Assembly (NCBI GenBank): GCA_946543465.1
Contig: CAMNLR010000124.1
Coordinates: 75,189 to 139,188 of the forward strand
Source of the DNA: CAG-791 sp002390025
GTDB lineage: Bacteria; Bacillota; Clostridia; Lachnospirales; Lachnospiraceae
Reading direction: 5' to 3'
Length of the DNA stretch: 64,000 nucleotides
Under the pieces are notes generated by a model. It saw only the letters and a list, made by a program, of their open reading frames with translations. It did not search any database and had not been told where the DNA came from. Shown here one piece after another: positions 1 to 8,512 of the stretch (positions are counted from its first letter, which is position 1; every line of letters begins with the position of its first letter). The position numbers and the translations under genes were made by a program.

Positions 1-368
1 ATCCGCCTGTCTCTCAACAGTGCCGCTGCAGCACCGGCTCCAAGGAAGCCCACGAAATGAGCATACCTTCTCAATTACATATAATACCGCAAAAACACGA
101 TGAATAAAAGCCCTTCCGGATGTAATCTGCAGTCAATCTGTTTCCGGGGTGTCAAGGGGACGGGGTGTCAAGGGGACGGTTCCAGTGACAACTTGCACAC
201 AAGTTGTCACTGGAACCGTCCCCTTGACACCCCCCTTGACACCCCCTTGACACCCCTTGCTTGATCACATAAGCAAATGTCGCAAAATAAGGGCGGAAAT
301 GATAAAGTAGATAGAGAAAGAATCTGGACCGGCAGAGCCGCAAAGGCCCGGAGGGCGGAGGTAATACC
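1..368. other. Left-edge intergenic region
   Basis: No gene could be supported here. The first 106 bases are open in more than one frame and could be the 3' end of a gene cut by the window edge, but no family is recognisable. The main feature is the long palindrome listed separately. The last 15 bases before cdaR hold its ribosome binding site (GGCGGAGGT). Confidence 0.5.
162..233. repeat. Long perfect palindrome of the GGGGACGGTTCC repeat family
   Basis: Two 34-base arms (162-195 and 200-233) are exact reverse complements around a 4-base loop. The core is TGTCAAGGGGACGGTTCC followed by AGTGACAACTTG. Further partial copies of TTGACACCCC follow up to about 256, and one precedes it at 150-163. 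The same core recurs at 14105-14133 and three times in 15038-15155. It resembles a REP-type intergenic palindrome. No REP-associated transposase gene is in this window. Confidence 0.8.
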
Positions 369-1505
369 ATGATCAGACCGGAGATGGCACAGAAATTCAT
401 AGACCAGATCACGGAGTATACAGACTATAACATCAATATTATGGATGAAACCGGTGTGATCATTGCCAGCCGGGACCCCAAACGCGTCGGGACCTATCAC
501 GAAGCGGCGGACAGGATCATCCGCGGAAGTGAGGAGATCGTCACGGTCGATGACGAGAAGCTGTTCCCCGGCGTTCTGCCCGGCATCAACATGGCCATCA
601 TGGTCAACGGCAGAAAAGAGGGCGTCGTGGGCGTCACCGGTTCCCCTGCCCACATACGGGAGGTCGCCATGATCACCCGCCTGGCCATCGAGGCCATGCT
701 CAAATATGAAAAACAGCAGGAAAACCTTCTCCTGCGCCAGGGCAGAAAGGAAAATTTCTTTCAGCTTCTGGTCCGCGTCGAGAATGCCGATCCCAATGAA
801 CTGCGCGCGGCCGCTCAGCTTTTGGGCTATGAGGAGTCCATCATCCGTGTGCCCATCCTGTGCAGGATCCTGGACAACACACCGGCAGACCGCATCCTGG
901 AGACGATCCGCTCCAATGACGGACACTGGATCCAGGACCTGAGCACGATCCTGGACGACACCCATGTGCTTCTGTTCCGCACCCTGCGCGAGAACAGGAG
1001 AGGGGGCGCCTTTTCCCTGCGGCGGGAGATTCTATCCTATATGAACAGTACGCTCCGGCGCATGGACCGGGGAGGCATGAAAGCGGTCTTTTTTGTCGGA
1101 ACTCCGCAGAGTGCATTTACCCAGTACATCTATGCCTACCGCCACTGCAAATGGCTGGAATCCAGGTACAGACATCTGACAGACCCTGCAGGGGATGACA
1201 GGGTGAAGTTTTTTTATGACAAAGCGGCGGAGTATTTTTACTCGGTCCTGCCCAGGGAGGAACTCCACCGGGTCTTTTACCAGTACGGCAGCCAGCTGCA
1301 GGGCGATGAACGAAAACAGCTCATCGATACGGTCGCCGCTCTCATTGAGACCAATTTTAACCTGACCGAGGCGGCCAAAGCCCTCTTCATCCACAAAAAT
1401 ACCATGATGTACCGATATAACAAAATCAAAGACATGTTGGACATAGATCCGATCCGCAGCTCTTCTGACAGAACCTTCCTGATTTTGCTCTATCACAGTC
1501 TTTGA
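369..1505 (+). CDS. cdaR: CdaR-family sugar-diacid/glycerate regulator
   Basis: Transcriptional regulator of the CdaR family, which senses sugar diacids or glycerate and controls genes for their uptake and breakdown. At 378 residues it has the normal family length. Residues about 1-135 match the putative diacid-recognition domain (NINIMDETGVIIASRDPKRVG near the start). The C-terminus (about 320-378) carries the PucR/CdaR-type helix-turn-helix, with NLTEAAKALFIHKNTMMYRY. The ATG at 369 has GGCGGAGGT about 8 bases upstream. The next gene is a GntP-type permease, the usual regulatory target, so a local regulator-transporter pair is likely. A glycerate kinase, often a third member, is absent. Confidence 0.85.
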   Translation: MIRPEMAQKFIDQITEYTDYNINIMDETGVIIASRDPKRVGTYHEAADRIIRGSEEIVTVDDEKLFPGVLPGINMAIMVNGRKEGVVGVTGSPAHIREVAMITRLAIEAMLKYEKQQENLLLRQGRKENFFQLLVRVENADPNELRAAAQLLGYEESIIRVPILCRILDNTPADRILETIRSNDGHWIQDLSTILDDTHVLLFRTLRENRRGGAFSLRREILSYMNSTLRRMDRGGMKAVFFVGTPQSAFTQYIYAYRHCKWLESRYRHLTDPAGDDRVKFFYDKAAEYFYSVLPREELHRVFYQYGSQLQGDERKQLIDTVAALIETNFNLTEAAKALFIHKNTMMYRYNKIKDMLDIDPIRSSSDRTFLILLYHSL

Positions 1506-1810
1506 GAGGATAAAAAAGGGCCATTCTCGGAGAACTGCATGGATAAATACAGCCTGCTGCAGTGAACACACCCCGCTTTTTGATTATTTATAAAGATTAG
1601 AAGAACACCTGTTTTGTGTCGTTAATACACAAGCAGGTGCTTTTTTTATTTTGCGGACGCATGGCTGAATCAGGGCACTTCCGGTATCCTTTACTTAGAA
1701 AGAAGAGAGAAAACCCATGAAAAAGAACGTATGCATACATGTGGGACTCAGTAGTAAGAGCAGACGGGTAACAGAAAGATAATTCTACAAGTCAAAAAAG
1801 GAGAAAAACA
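1506..1810. other. cdaR-gntP intergenic region
   Basis: Holds the cdaR terminator (1606-1652) and the untranslated leader of the permease gene. A 21-codon open frame (1717-1782) with a weak purine-rich site upstream lies in the leader, but there is no independent support for it. No clear sigma-A promoter was seen. Confidence 0.4.
1606..1652 (+). terminator. Rho-independent terminator after cdaR
   Basis: A stem with arms CACCTG (1606-1611) and CAGGTG (1634-1639), extended inward by TTGTGT/ACACAA pairing, is followed at once by a T-rich run (1641-1652). It separates cdaR from the permease transcription unit. Confidence 0.85.
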
Positions 1811-3073
1811 ATGGATGCACAGTTCACCACTCTGGGAGCAATCATAGGACTTGCGATCGCAATTGTCTTGATTATCAAAAAAGTACAGCCTGCCTATAGC
1901 CTGATCTTCGGCGCCCTGATCGGCGGCCTCATCGGCGGCGGCGGTCTCGACGTGACCGTCAGCACCATGGTCAGCGGGGCGGGTTCCATGATGTCCTCTG
2001 TTTTGAGAATCCTGACCAGCGGAATCCTGGCAGGCGCTCTGATCAAGACGGGATCTGCCGAAAAAATCGCCGAGACCATTGTCGAGAAACTCGGTGAGAA
2101 ACGCGCCGTGGCAGCCATTGCCGCAGCGACCATGATCATCTGCGCTGTCGGCGTCTTTGTGGATATTTCCGTTATCACCGTGGCCCCCATCGCGCTGGCC
2201 ATCGGAAGGCGCGCAGGTCTCTCCAGAAGCGGAATCCTCGTTGCCATGATCGGAGGCGGCAAAGCCGGCAATATCATCTCACCCAACCCCAACACCATTG
2301 CCGTCTCCGAAGCTTTTGAACAGCCCCTGACCTCTGTCATGGCCCGCAATATCATCCCTGCCCTCTGTGCCCTGGTCATGGCCATCGTCCTCGCCTCCTT
2401 CCTTGTGAAAAAGAAAGGCGAAGAGATCCAGGCCGCCGACCTCGAGGGCGCCGGAGACAAGGAACTTCCCGGTTTCCTTCCCGCCATCCTCGGCCCCGCC
2501 GTGGTTATTATCATGCTGGCCCTCCGTCCCCTCGCCGGAATCGCGATCGACCCCCTCATTGCGCTTCCCGTGGGCGGAGCCGTCAGCACGATTGCGACAG
2601 GCAAGGCAAAACACTTCATCGAATACACGGAATTCGGCCTGGGCAAGGTCATCGGCGTCTCCATCCTGCTGATCGGCACCGGCACGATCGCCGGCATCAT
2701 CAAGGCATCCGCCCTGCAGTATGACGTGACCACCGTGCTCGAAGCCATGAACATGCCCGCCTTCGTGCTCGCGCCCCTCTCTGGTATCCTCATGGCAGCG
2801 GCGACAGCCTCCACAACGGCCGGCGCAACTGTTGCAGCTCAGACCTTTGCCCCCACCCTTCTGGCCAACGGCGTCTCCGGACTTGCCGCAGCAGCTATGG
2901 TCCATGCCGGCGCCACAGTCCTTGACTCCCTGCCCCACGGTTCCTTCTTCCATGCGACCGGCGGCTCCGTCAACATGAGCATCGGCGACCGCATGAAGAT
3001 CATTCCCTTCGAGGCGGCAATCGGCATTACCGGCACCATCGTATCGGTAGCTTTATATCTTGTCCTGCACTAA
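1811..3073 (+). CDS. GntP-family permease (gluconate/glycerate-type)
   Basis: Integral membrane proton symporter of the GntP family, probably importing glycerate, gluconate or a related hydroxy acid. The 420 residues are almost wholly hydrophobic with about ten to twelve membrane segments. Family-like features are the glycine-rich N-terminal segments (GALIGGLIGGGG) and the loop GGGKAGNIISPNPNT near residues 149-164. The ATG at 1811 is preceded by AAAAAGGAGAAAAACA. Its place directly after cdaR suggests control by that regulator and a diacid- or glycerate-like substrate. The substrate itself cannot be read from the sequence. Confidence 0.85.
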   Translation: MDAQFTTLGAIIGLAIAIVLIIKKVQPAYSLIFGALIGGLIGGGGLDVTVSTMVSGAGSMMSSVLRILTSGILAGALIKTGSAEKIAETIVEKLGEKRAVAAIAAATMIICAVGVFVDISVITVAPIALAIGRRAGLSRSGILVAMIGGGKAGNIISPNPNTIAVSEAFEQPLTSVMARNIIPALCALVMAIVLASFLVKKKGEEIQAADLEGAGDKELPGFLPAILGPAVVIIMLALRPLAGIAIDPLIALPVGGAVSTIATGKAKHFIEYTEFGLGKVIGVSILLIGTGTIAGIIKASALQYDVTTVLEAMNMPAFVLAPLSGILMAAATASTTAGATVAAQTFAPTLLANGVSGLAAAAMVHAGATVLDSLPHGSFFHATGGSVNMSIGDRMKIIPFEAAIGITGTIVSVALYLVLH

Positions 3074-3260
3074 ATGAGTTTTCCGGAACCGTCCCGCCTG
3101 ACTCATACTTCATAACATAAGGCATAGAATATTTTACTTATCTTCATTTCGAAAAGGCAGGCAGTAGAATATAATATATAAAAAGACAGGAAAACAGAAA
3201 TAGGAATACCGGATTTTCCCGGGCGTAAACTGACAGTAAGACAGTAAGGAGGAAGAGACT

Positions 3261-4676
3261 ATGCGCAAGACAAAAATCATCTGCACGATCGGTCCGGCAA
3301 GCGAGAGCGAAGAGACGCTGCGCGAATTGATCAATGCGGGCATGAACGTGGCGAGATTTAATTTCTCCCATGGAACCCATGAGGAGCACAAGGCAAAATT
3401 CAAGCGCCTGGTCCGCCTCCGCAGAGAGATGGGTGTTCCTGTAGCCACACTGATGGATACCAAGGGCCCCGAAATCCGCCTCCGCGACTTTGATGGCGGT
3501 AAGGTCATGCTGGAAAAAGGCAGCGAATTCACACTGACGACCGAAGAAGTCATGGGAACTGCAGAGCGCGCCTCCATCAGCTACAAGGACCTGCCCAAAG
3601 ATGTCTCCGAGGGCGGCATGATCCTGATCGATGACGGCCTGATCGAACTGAGAGTCAACAGCGTTACCGATACGGAGATCCACTGCACCGTCGTCAACGG
3701 AGGCCCCGTCTCCAACCACAAGGGCGTCAATGTCCCCGATACCGACCTGTCCATGCCCTTTATCAGCGAGCAGGACCGGGCCGACATCGAATTCGGCTGC
3801 AAGATGGGCTATGAATATATCGCAGCTTCCTTCACCAGGACGGCCGATGATATCCGCCTGATCCGGGAGATCCTCGATGCCCATAAGAGCAGAATGAAGA
3901 TCATCGCCAAGATCGAGAGCACCCAGGGCGTCAACAATATCGACGAGATCCTCGACGTCGCCGACGGCGTCATGGTGGCCCGCGGAGACCTGGGTGTCGA
4001 AGTTCCGCTGGAGGAAGTGCCCGTCTACCAGAAGCACATCATCCATCTGGCCGAAGTGAGGGGCAAGATCGTCGTCACTGCCACCCAGATGCTCGATTCC
4101 ATGATGCATAATCCCCGCCCGACCCGCGCCGAGGCGACCGACGTCGCCAATGCCGTCTATGACGGCACGACCGCCATCATGCTCTCGGGCGAGACCGCCA
4201 GCGGCGCCTATCCCGTGGAGGCCGTCAAGACCATGTCCAGGATCGCCGAGGCCGCAGAGAATGACGTCAACTACCGCAGACGCTTCGGCAAACGTCCCGA
4301 GGAGAAGGACACCGACATCACGACAGCCATTTCCCACTCGACCTGCATGGTCGCCCAGGACATCAACGCCAAGGCCATCGTGACGGTCACCATGTCCGGC
4401 TTCACCGCCCGCCGCATCAGCAAATACAAACCCACATGTCCCATTGTCGCATGTTCTGTCAGCGAACCCGTCGCCTGCCAGATGAACCTCCTCTTCGGCG
4501 TCGTCCCCATGACCATTCCCCAGGAGGACAATGAAGAGATGCTCTTTGAGGCTGCCGTCATGGCCGCCAAACAGGCCGGCATCGCCGAAAAGGGCGACAC
4601 CGTTGTCCTCACCGCCGGACTGCCCCTGGGCAAGACCGGCAACACCAACATGATCCGCGTCTTTGAAGTGTTCTGA
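3261..4676 (+). CDS. pyk: Pyruvate kinase
   Basis: Converts phosphoenolpyruvate and ADP to pyruvate and ATP in the last step of glycolysis. At 471 residues it is the short form, without the extra C-terminal PEP-utilising domain found in Bacillus enzymes. Visible motifs are NFSHG (about 34), TKGPEIRL (about 67), the active-site segment MVARGDLGVEV (about 236-247) and ATQMLDSM followed by PTRAEATDVANAV. An AAGGAGGAAGAG ribosome binding site precedes the ATG at 3261. A TATAAT box at 3170-3175 may be its -10 element, though no good -35 was found. It overlaps no neighbour, and holB starts just downstream. Confidence 0.97.
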   Translation: MRKTKIICTIGPASESEETLRELINAGMNVARFNFSHGTHEEHKAKFKRLVRLRREMGVPVATLMDTKGPEIRLRDFDGGKVMLEKGSEFTLTTEEVMGTAERASISYKDLPKDVSEGGMILIDDGLIELRVNSVTDTEIHCTVVNGGPVSNHKGVNVPDTDLSMPFISEQDRADIEFGCKMGYEYIAASFTRTADDIRLIREILDAHKSRMKIIAKIESTQGVNNIDEILDVADGVMVARGDLGVEVPLEEVPVYQKHIIHLAEVRGKIVVTATQMLDSMMHNPRPTRAEATDVANAVYDGTTAIMLSGETASGAYPVEAVKTMSRIAEAAENDVNYRRRFGKRPEEKDTDITTAISHSTCMVAQDINAKAIVTVTMSGFTARRISKYKPTCPIVACSVSEPVACQMNLLFGVVPMTIPQEDNEEMLFEAAVMAAKQAGIAEKGDTVVLTAGLPLGKTGNTNMIRVFEVF

Positions 4677-4712
4677 TTGAAAAAAACTTCCGGGATGCGC
4701 TATACTGTGTTC

Positions 4713-5735
4713 ATGAACACGTTTTCTGAGATCATCGGGCAGGACATCATCCTCTCGCACCTGCAGAACGCGCTGCGCACAGGCGGCGTGTCCCACGCAT
4801 ATATTCTCAACGGAGCAAAGGGCTCCGGGCGGCATATGATCGCCCGGAGCTTTTCGGCTGCTCTCTTGTGCGGCAGCCCCCGGCAGGAGGGGGACAGGAT
4901 CGAGCCCTGCGGGGAATGCCTGTCCTGCATACAGGCCGAAGCCGGCAGCAATCCCGACCTCATCACCCTTGAGCGCGAGAAGGAGAGCAGCATCGGCGTC
5001 AACGATATCCGGAAAATGCGCGCGGATGTCATGATCAAGCCCTACAGCGCGGCCCACAAAATCTACATCATCCCCGACGCCGAAAAAATGACCCCCGCAG
5101 CCCAGAACGCCCTGCTCAAGACCCTGGAGGAGCCCCCTTCCTACGCGGTGATCCTCCTGCTCGCCGACGGAACCTCCGCCTTTCTGCCGACCATCATGAG
5201 CCGCTGCGTCACCCTGCCCCTTCGGCCCGTGCCGGAGAAGGCCGTCGAGGACTGCCTCAAGGAGCGCTTCGGCGCTGATGAATACCGGGCCCGCCTCTGC
5301 GCCCGCTTTTCAGGAGGAAGCATAGGCCGGGCAGCCCTTCTCCTGGAAAATGAAAACTTTGCCGCACTGCGTGAAAAGACGATAGATATCCTTCGAAAAA
5401 TAGATAAAACAGATGCCGCGCAGATTGCATCCTTCGTCAAAGAGGCCGCTGCGGAGGAGGAGACCGGAGACCTGATCGATCTGATCCTGACCTGGAACCG
5501 GGATCTTATGGTCTGCCGCAGCACGCACGGCACAGAGAACTTGATTTTTACTGATGAAGTACAGTATATTATAGAAGCTGCACAAACTGTGTCCTGGCAG
5601 GGACTCCAGGCCGCCTCCGAAGCTGTCTTTCGGGCCCGGAGACGCCTGTTTTCCAATGTAAATGCAGAACTCACCCTGCAGATGATGCTGCTCGAGATCC
5701 GGGCGGCCTACCGGACACAGGACAGAGGGCAGTGA
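4713..5735 (+). CDS. holB: DNA polymerase III subunit delta'
   Basis: Clamp-loader subunit that helps load the beta clamp on DNA. The AAA+ fold is seen in a degenerate P-loop GAKGSGR (about 34-40), a zinc-type cluster (PCGECLSC, about 65-72), the DEAD-like segment IYIIPDAEKM and the characteristic NALLKTLEEPP followed by SRC. The start is uncertain: the frame is open from a TTG at 4677, with ATGs at 4695 and 4713. I chose 4713 because MNTFSEIIGQ is the normal family N-terminus; none has a strong ribosome binding site. It follows pyk by 36 bases and precedes ricT, the common Firmicutes order for holB-ricT. Confidence 0.9.
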   Translation: MNTFSEIIGQDIILSHLQNALRTGGVSHAYILNGAKGSGRHMIARSFSAALLCGSPRQEGDRIEPCGECLSCIQAEAGSNPDLITLEREKESSIGVNDIRKMRADVMIKPYSAAHKIYIIPDAEKMTPAAQNALLKTLEEPPSYAVILLLADGTSAFLPTIMSRCVTLPLRPVPEKAVEDCLKERFGADEYRARLCARFSGGSIGRAALLLENENFAALREKTIDILRKIDKTDAAQIASFVKEAAAEEETGDLIDLILTWNRDLMVCRSTHGTENLIFTDEVQYIIEAAQTVSWQGLQAASEAVFRARRRLFSNVNAELTLQMMLLEIRAAYRTQDRGQ

Positions 5736-5781
5736 CAGGAAAGATCCATACCGAACAGGTATTTTCAGAGGTGTTATTTAT

Positions 5782-7086
5782 ATGGAAAAAACCGAAAACG
5801 GCAAAGTGAAAGTCGTGGGAGTCCGCTTCCGGACTGCCGGTAAAATATATTATTTCGATCCGGGTGATTTCGAACTCAGCCGCGGAAGCCACGTGATCGT
5901 CGAGACTGCCAGGGGCATTGAGTACGGCTTCGTCGTGGGCCCGCCCATGGAAGTCGAGGAAAAGATCATTCCCCAGCCCCTCAAGGCAGTGCTGCGGATC
6001 AGCACCGAGGAGGATGACCGGCGCGAACAGAAAAACCGCGAGCGCGAGAGGGAGGCCTTCTGGATCTGCCGCGAACGCATCCAGAAGCGCGGCCTGGAGA
6101 TGAAGCTCATCGATGCCGAATATACCTTCGACAACAGCAAAGTGCTCTTTTACTTTACTGCCGACGGCAGAGTCGACTTCCGTGAACTCGTCAAGGACCT
6201 TGCAGGCGTCTTCCGCACCCGCATCGAACTGCGCCAGGTCGGCGTCCGCGACGAGACCAAGATCCTCGGCGGCTACGGCAGCTGCGGCCGCCCCCTGTGC
6301 TGCCACACCTGGCTCTCCGATTTCGTCCCCGTCTCCATCAAGATGGCCAAGGAACAGAATCTCTCCCTCAACCCCGGCAAGATCTCCGGCGTCTGCGGGA
6401 GACTCATGTGCTGTCTGAAAAATGAGGCGGAGACCTACGAAGAACTCAACAAGACCCTTCCCCACGCCGGCGACGAAGTGGAAGCCTCCGACGGCATGAA
6501 CGGCCTCGTGGAGAGTGTCAACATCCTGCGCCAGACCGCCCGCATCATCGTCGAAGTGGACGATGAAAAAGAGCTTCACGAATACAGCGTCAACGACCTG
6601 ACCATCCTGCGCCGCCGCAAGAGAGGCACCAGCAGGCCCACCATGCAGAAAAATACCCCGCCCCAGAAAGCGGCTCCCGCAAAGGAGAGCAGGGAACCCA
6701 GGGAAGGCAGGGAAAACCGCGACAAAAAAGAACCCCGCGAGGGAAAAGGAAACCGTGAGGGGAAAGGCGGACGCGAGAACAGCCGCGAAGGCAGAGGAAA
6801 CCGTGAAAACCGCGAGCCCCGTGAAAATCGCGAATCCCGTGAGCCCCGCGAAGGACGCGAAGCTGCGGAAGTCCGTGAAGGCCGCGAGTCCCGCGAGCCC
6901 CGCGACATGGCGGAAACCCGCGAGCCCAGAGACAACGGCGACAATGCCGCTCGTGACCGCGGCAAAAAAGACCACGGCAAAAACCGCAGAGACCGCCGCC
7001 CCGACCGCAGGCAGGACCGCCGTCAGAACAGAGACGACCAGCCGGCCAGGGCCGATTCCGAGCAGAGAGAGATCCCGCAGGAATAA
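5782..7086 (+). CDS. ricT: RicT/YaaT-like PSP1-domain protein with long Arg/Glu tail
   Basis: Homologue of B. subtilis YaaT (RicT), part of the RicAFT complex that binds Fe-S clusters and directs RNase Y to certain mRNAs. The PSP1 domain fills about residues 10-270. The conserved cysteine clusters CGRPLCC (about 167) and CGRLMCC (about 204) are intact. Beyond about residue 290 comes a 140-residue low-complexity tail built from degenerate REGREN/REPRE units, arginine- and glutamate-rich and unusual for this family (usual length about 275-300 residues). The ATG at 5782 has AGAGGTG upstream. The order holB, ricT, trmN6, rsmI matches many Firmicutes. The tail could bind RNA or be a tolerated repeat expansion. 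Confidence 0.9.
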   Translation: MEKTENGKVKVVGVRFRTAGKIYYFDPGDFELSRGSHVIVETARGIEYGFVVGPPMEVEEKIIPQPLKAVLRISTEEDDRREQKNREREREAFWICRERIQKRGLEMKLIDAEYTFDNSKVLFYFTADGRVDFRELVKDLAGVFRTRIELRQVGVRDETKILGGYGSCGRPLCCHTWLSDFVPVSIKMAKEQNLSLNPGKISGVCGRLMCCLKNEAETYEELNKTLPHAGDEVEASDGMNGLVESVNILRQTARIIVEVDDEKELHEYSVNDLTILRRRKRGTSRPTMQKNTPPQKAAPAKESREPREGRENRDKKEPREGKGNREGKGGRENSREGRGNRENREPRENRESREPREGREAAEVREGRESREPRDMAETREPRDNGDNAARDRGKKDHGKNRRDRRPDRRQDRRQNRDDQPARADSEQREIPQE

Positions 7087-7096
7087 CAGGAATAAA

Positions 7097-7178
7097 ATGC
7101 GCTGATCCGGGACCCTCCCGCAGGTACTATGCGCTGATCCGGGACCCGTCCGCGGGTCCAGTGCGCTGATCCCGCGGC
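7097..7178 (+). repeat. 32-33 bp direct repeats after ricT
   Basis: Two near-identical units beginning ATGCGCTGATCCGGGACCC (7097-7128 and 7129-7161) and a third partial unit (GCGCTGATCCC, from 7163) lie head to tail between ricT and the methyltransferase gene. Each unit also holds short inverted repeats (CCGCGGG types). Confidence 0.75.
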
Positions 7179-7237
7179 TGAAGCCACGGTTTTTGCGCGA
7201 TGAAGAGATGAAGAATAGATCTCACCCGAACTAATTT

Positions 7238-8203
7238 ATGAGAGCAAATGATTATCTGCGCCCGGGCGAGCGGATCGATGACCTCCAGCGCGGCGGAACT
7301 GCCCCGCAGGAGCAGACAGACGTCCCGAAGGAGTCCGGAGCCGGGCATGAAAACGACAGCAGTCCGCCGCAGGGCGGACTGTGTATTATTCAGGACCCGT
7401 CCCGCTTCTGCTTCGGGATGGATGCAGTCCTGCTCTCTGCCTATGTGCAGATGAAAAAGGCCCGCCGGGGACTTGATCTGGGCACGGGAAACGGCATTAT
7501 CCCCATCCTTTTGTCCGACAGGACAGACTGCCGGCATCTGACCGGCCTGGAGATCCAGCCCGCCAGCGCAGACCTGGCCAGGAGGAGCGTTGCCCTCAAC
7601 GGTCTTCAGGACCGCATATCCATTGTGGAGGGAGATATTAAAGAAGCAGACCGCATCTTTGCAGCTGCTTCTTTTGATTTCATTACCTGCAACCCGCCCT
7701 ACCGCACCGTCGGCAGCGGCAAGGTCAGCGGCTCAGCTGCAGCGGCACAGGGAACGCCCGGCAACCTGAAGAATCCCGAGAATCCGGAGAATCAGAAGAA
7801 TTCGGAGAATCCTGAGAATCCAAAGAATTTGAAGAATTCGGAGAACCCGAAGAATCCAAAGAATCTGGAGAATCTGGATCCCCGCGCCATTGCGCGCCAC
7901 GAACTGCTCTGCACCTTTGACGACGTCGCCCGCGCCGCGGCAAAACTCCTTCGCCCCGGGGGACATTTTTACCTGGTGCACAGGCCCCTCCGCCTGCCCG
8001 AGCTCATCACGACCCTCTGCGGCAGAGGACTCGAGCCCAAGCGCATGCGCCTTGTCTATCCCTACATCGATCAGGCACCCAACATGGTCCTCCTCGACTG
8101 TGTGAGGGGAGGCGGCCCCGAACTGCGGGTGGAACCGCCCCTGATCGTCTATGAGAAGGACGGAAGCTACACACCGGAACTCATGCATATTTACTATGAC
8201 TGA
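7238..8203 (+). CDS. tRNA1(Val) A37 N6-methyltransferase-like protein with repeat insert
   Basis: SAM-dependent N6-adenine methyltransferase of the TrmN6/YfiC family (YabB in Bacillus), expected to modify adenine 37 of a tRNA. SAM motif I is LDLGTGNGIIP (about 77-87). The catalytic NPPY lies at residues 152-155. Two insertions are unusual: a polar stretch near residues 20-45 and, soon after NPPY, about 36 residues of NPEN/NPKN/NLKN repeats (about 178-214) encoded by degenerate AATCCNGAG/AAGAAT units. The fold resumes with IARHELLCTF. At 321 residues it is about 70 longer than usual. The ATG at 7238 lacks a clear ribosome binding site, so the start is less certain. Confidence 0.85.
   Translation: MRANDYLRPGERIDDLQRGGTAPQEQTDVPKESGAGHENDSSPPQGGLCIIQDPSRFCFGMDAVLLSAYVQMKKARRGLDLGTGNGIIPILLSDRTDCRHLTGLEIQPASADLARRSVALNGLQDRISIVEGDIKEADRIFAAASFDFITCNPPYRTVGSGKVSGSAAAAQGTPGNLKNPENPENQKNSENPENPKNLKNSENPKNPKNLENLDPRAIARHELLCTFDDVARAAAKLLRPGGHFYLVHRPLRLPELITTLCGRGLEPKRMRLVYPYIDQAPNMVLLDCVRGGGPELRVEPPLIVYEKDGSYTPELMHIYYD
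7770..7880 (+). repeat. In-frame asparagine/proline repeat tract in the methyltransferase
   Basis: Degenerate units of 9-12 bases (AATCC-GAG-, AATTTGAAG-, AATCCAAAG-) repeat about ten times without breaking the reading frame. They encode alternating NPEN, NSEN, NPKN and NLKN. Confidence 0.85.
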
Positions 8204-8462
8204 GCTGCAGTCAGAAAAAAAACGAACCGCCGTGACGGAAGAGAAGCCCGGAACATGCGCCGTGCCTGTCGCGACGGAAGAGAAACCCGGAACATGCGCC
8301 GTGCCTGCCGTGACGGAAGCGAAGCCCGGAACATGTGCCGTGCCTGCCGCGACGGAAGAGAAGCCCGGAACATTCGCCGTGCCTGCCGCGACGGAAGAAG
8401 CTGCAGTGTGGAACAGACGACAGACCATTCATGAAACAGAAGACCTAAAACATAAAATATAA
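8196..8462 (+). CDS. Small hypothetical protein made of 13-residue repeats
   Basis: An 88-codon frame whose ATG (8196) overlaps the stop region of the methyltransferase gene, so translational coupling is possible. The product has a short polar N-terminus, then four 13-residue repeats of the type TEEKPGTCAVPAA and a partial fifth, then a polar tail. No family is recognised. Because the repeat unit is 39 bases, both strands stay open, and the reverse strand also shows an open frame over the same tract. The plus frame is favoured only by its coupled start and direction. It may be a non-coding minisatellite. Confidence 0.35.
   Translation: MTELQSEKKRTAVTEEKPGTCAVPVATEEKPGTCAVPAVTEAKPGTCAVPAATEEKPGTFAVPAATEEAAVWNRRQTIHETEDLKHKI
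8235..8400 (+). repeat. 39 bp tandem repeat, four full copies
   Basis: Four head-to-tail 39-base units (8235-8273, 8274-8312, 8313-8351, 8352-8390), each starting ACGGAAGAGAAGCCCGGAAC with a few substitutions, are followed by a partial fifth unit. There are no spacers between the units, so this is not a CRISPR array. Confidence 0.9.
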
Positions 8463-8512
8463 AACATAAAACAGAGAAAACTTTTGACCTGCACTTTGGA
8501 GAAAAACGGACC

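Noticed and set aside
1717..1782. A 21-codon frame in the permease leader, possibly a leader peptide.
   Set aside because: Weak ribosome binding site, no terminator or regulatory hairpin linked to it, and length within chance expectation.
3144..5057. A 637-codon open frame on the minus strand opposite pyk and holB.
   Set aside because: It is a composition artefact opposite two certain genes; the product has no recognisable domain and is full of Gly/Asp/His stretches typical of antisense frames of GC-rich genes.
8235..8400. Regular repeats that might be a CRISPR array.
   Set aside because: Units are contiguous without spacers, are a multiple of three in length and no cas gene is present.
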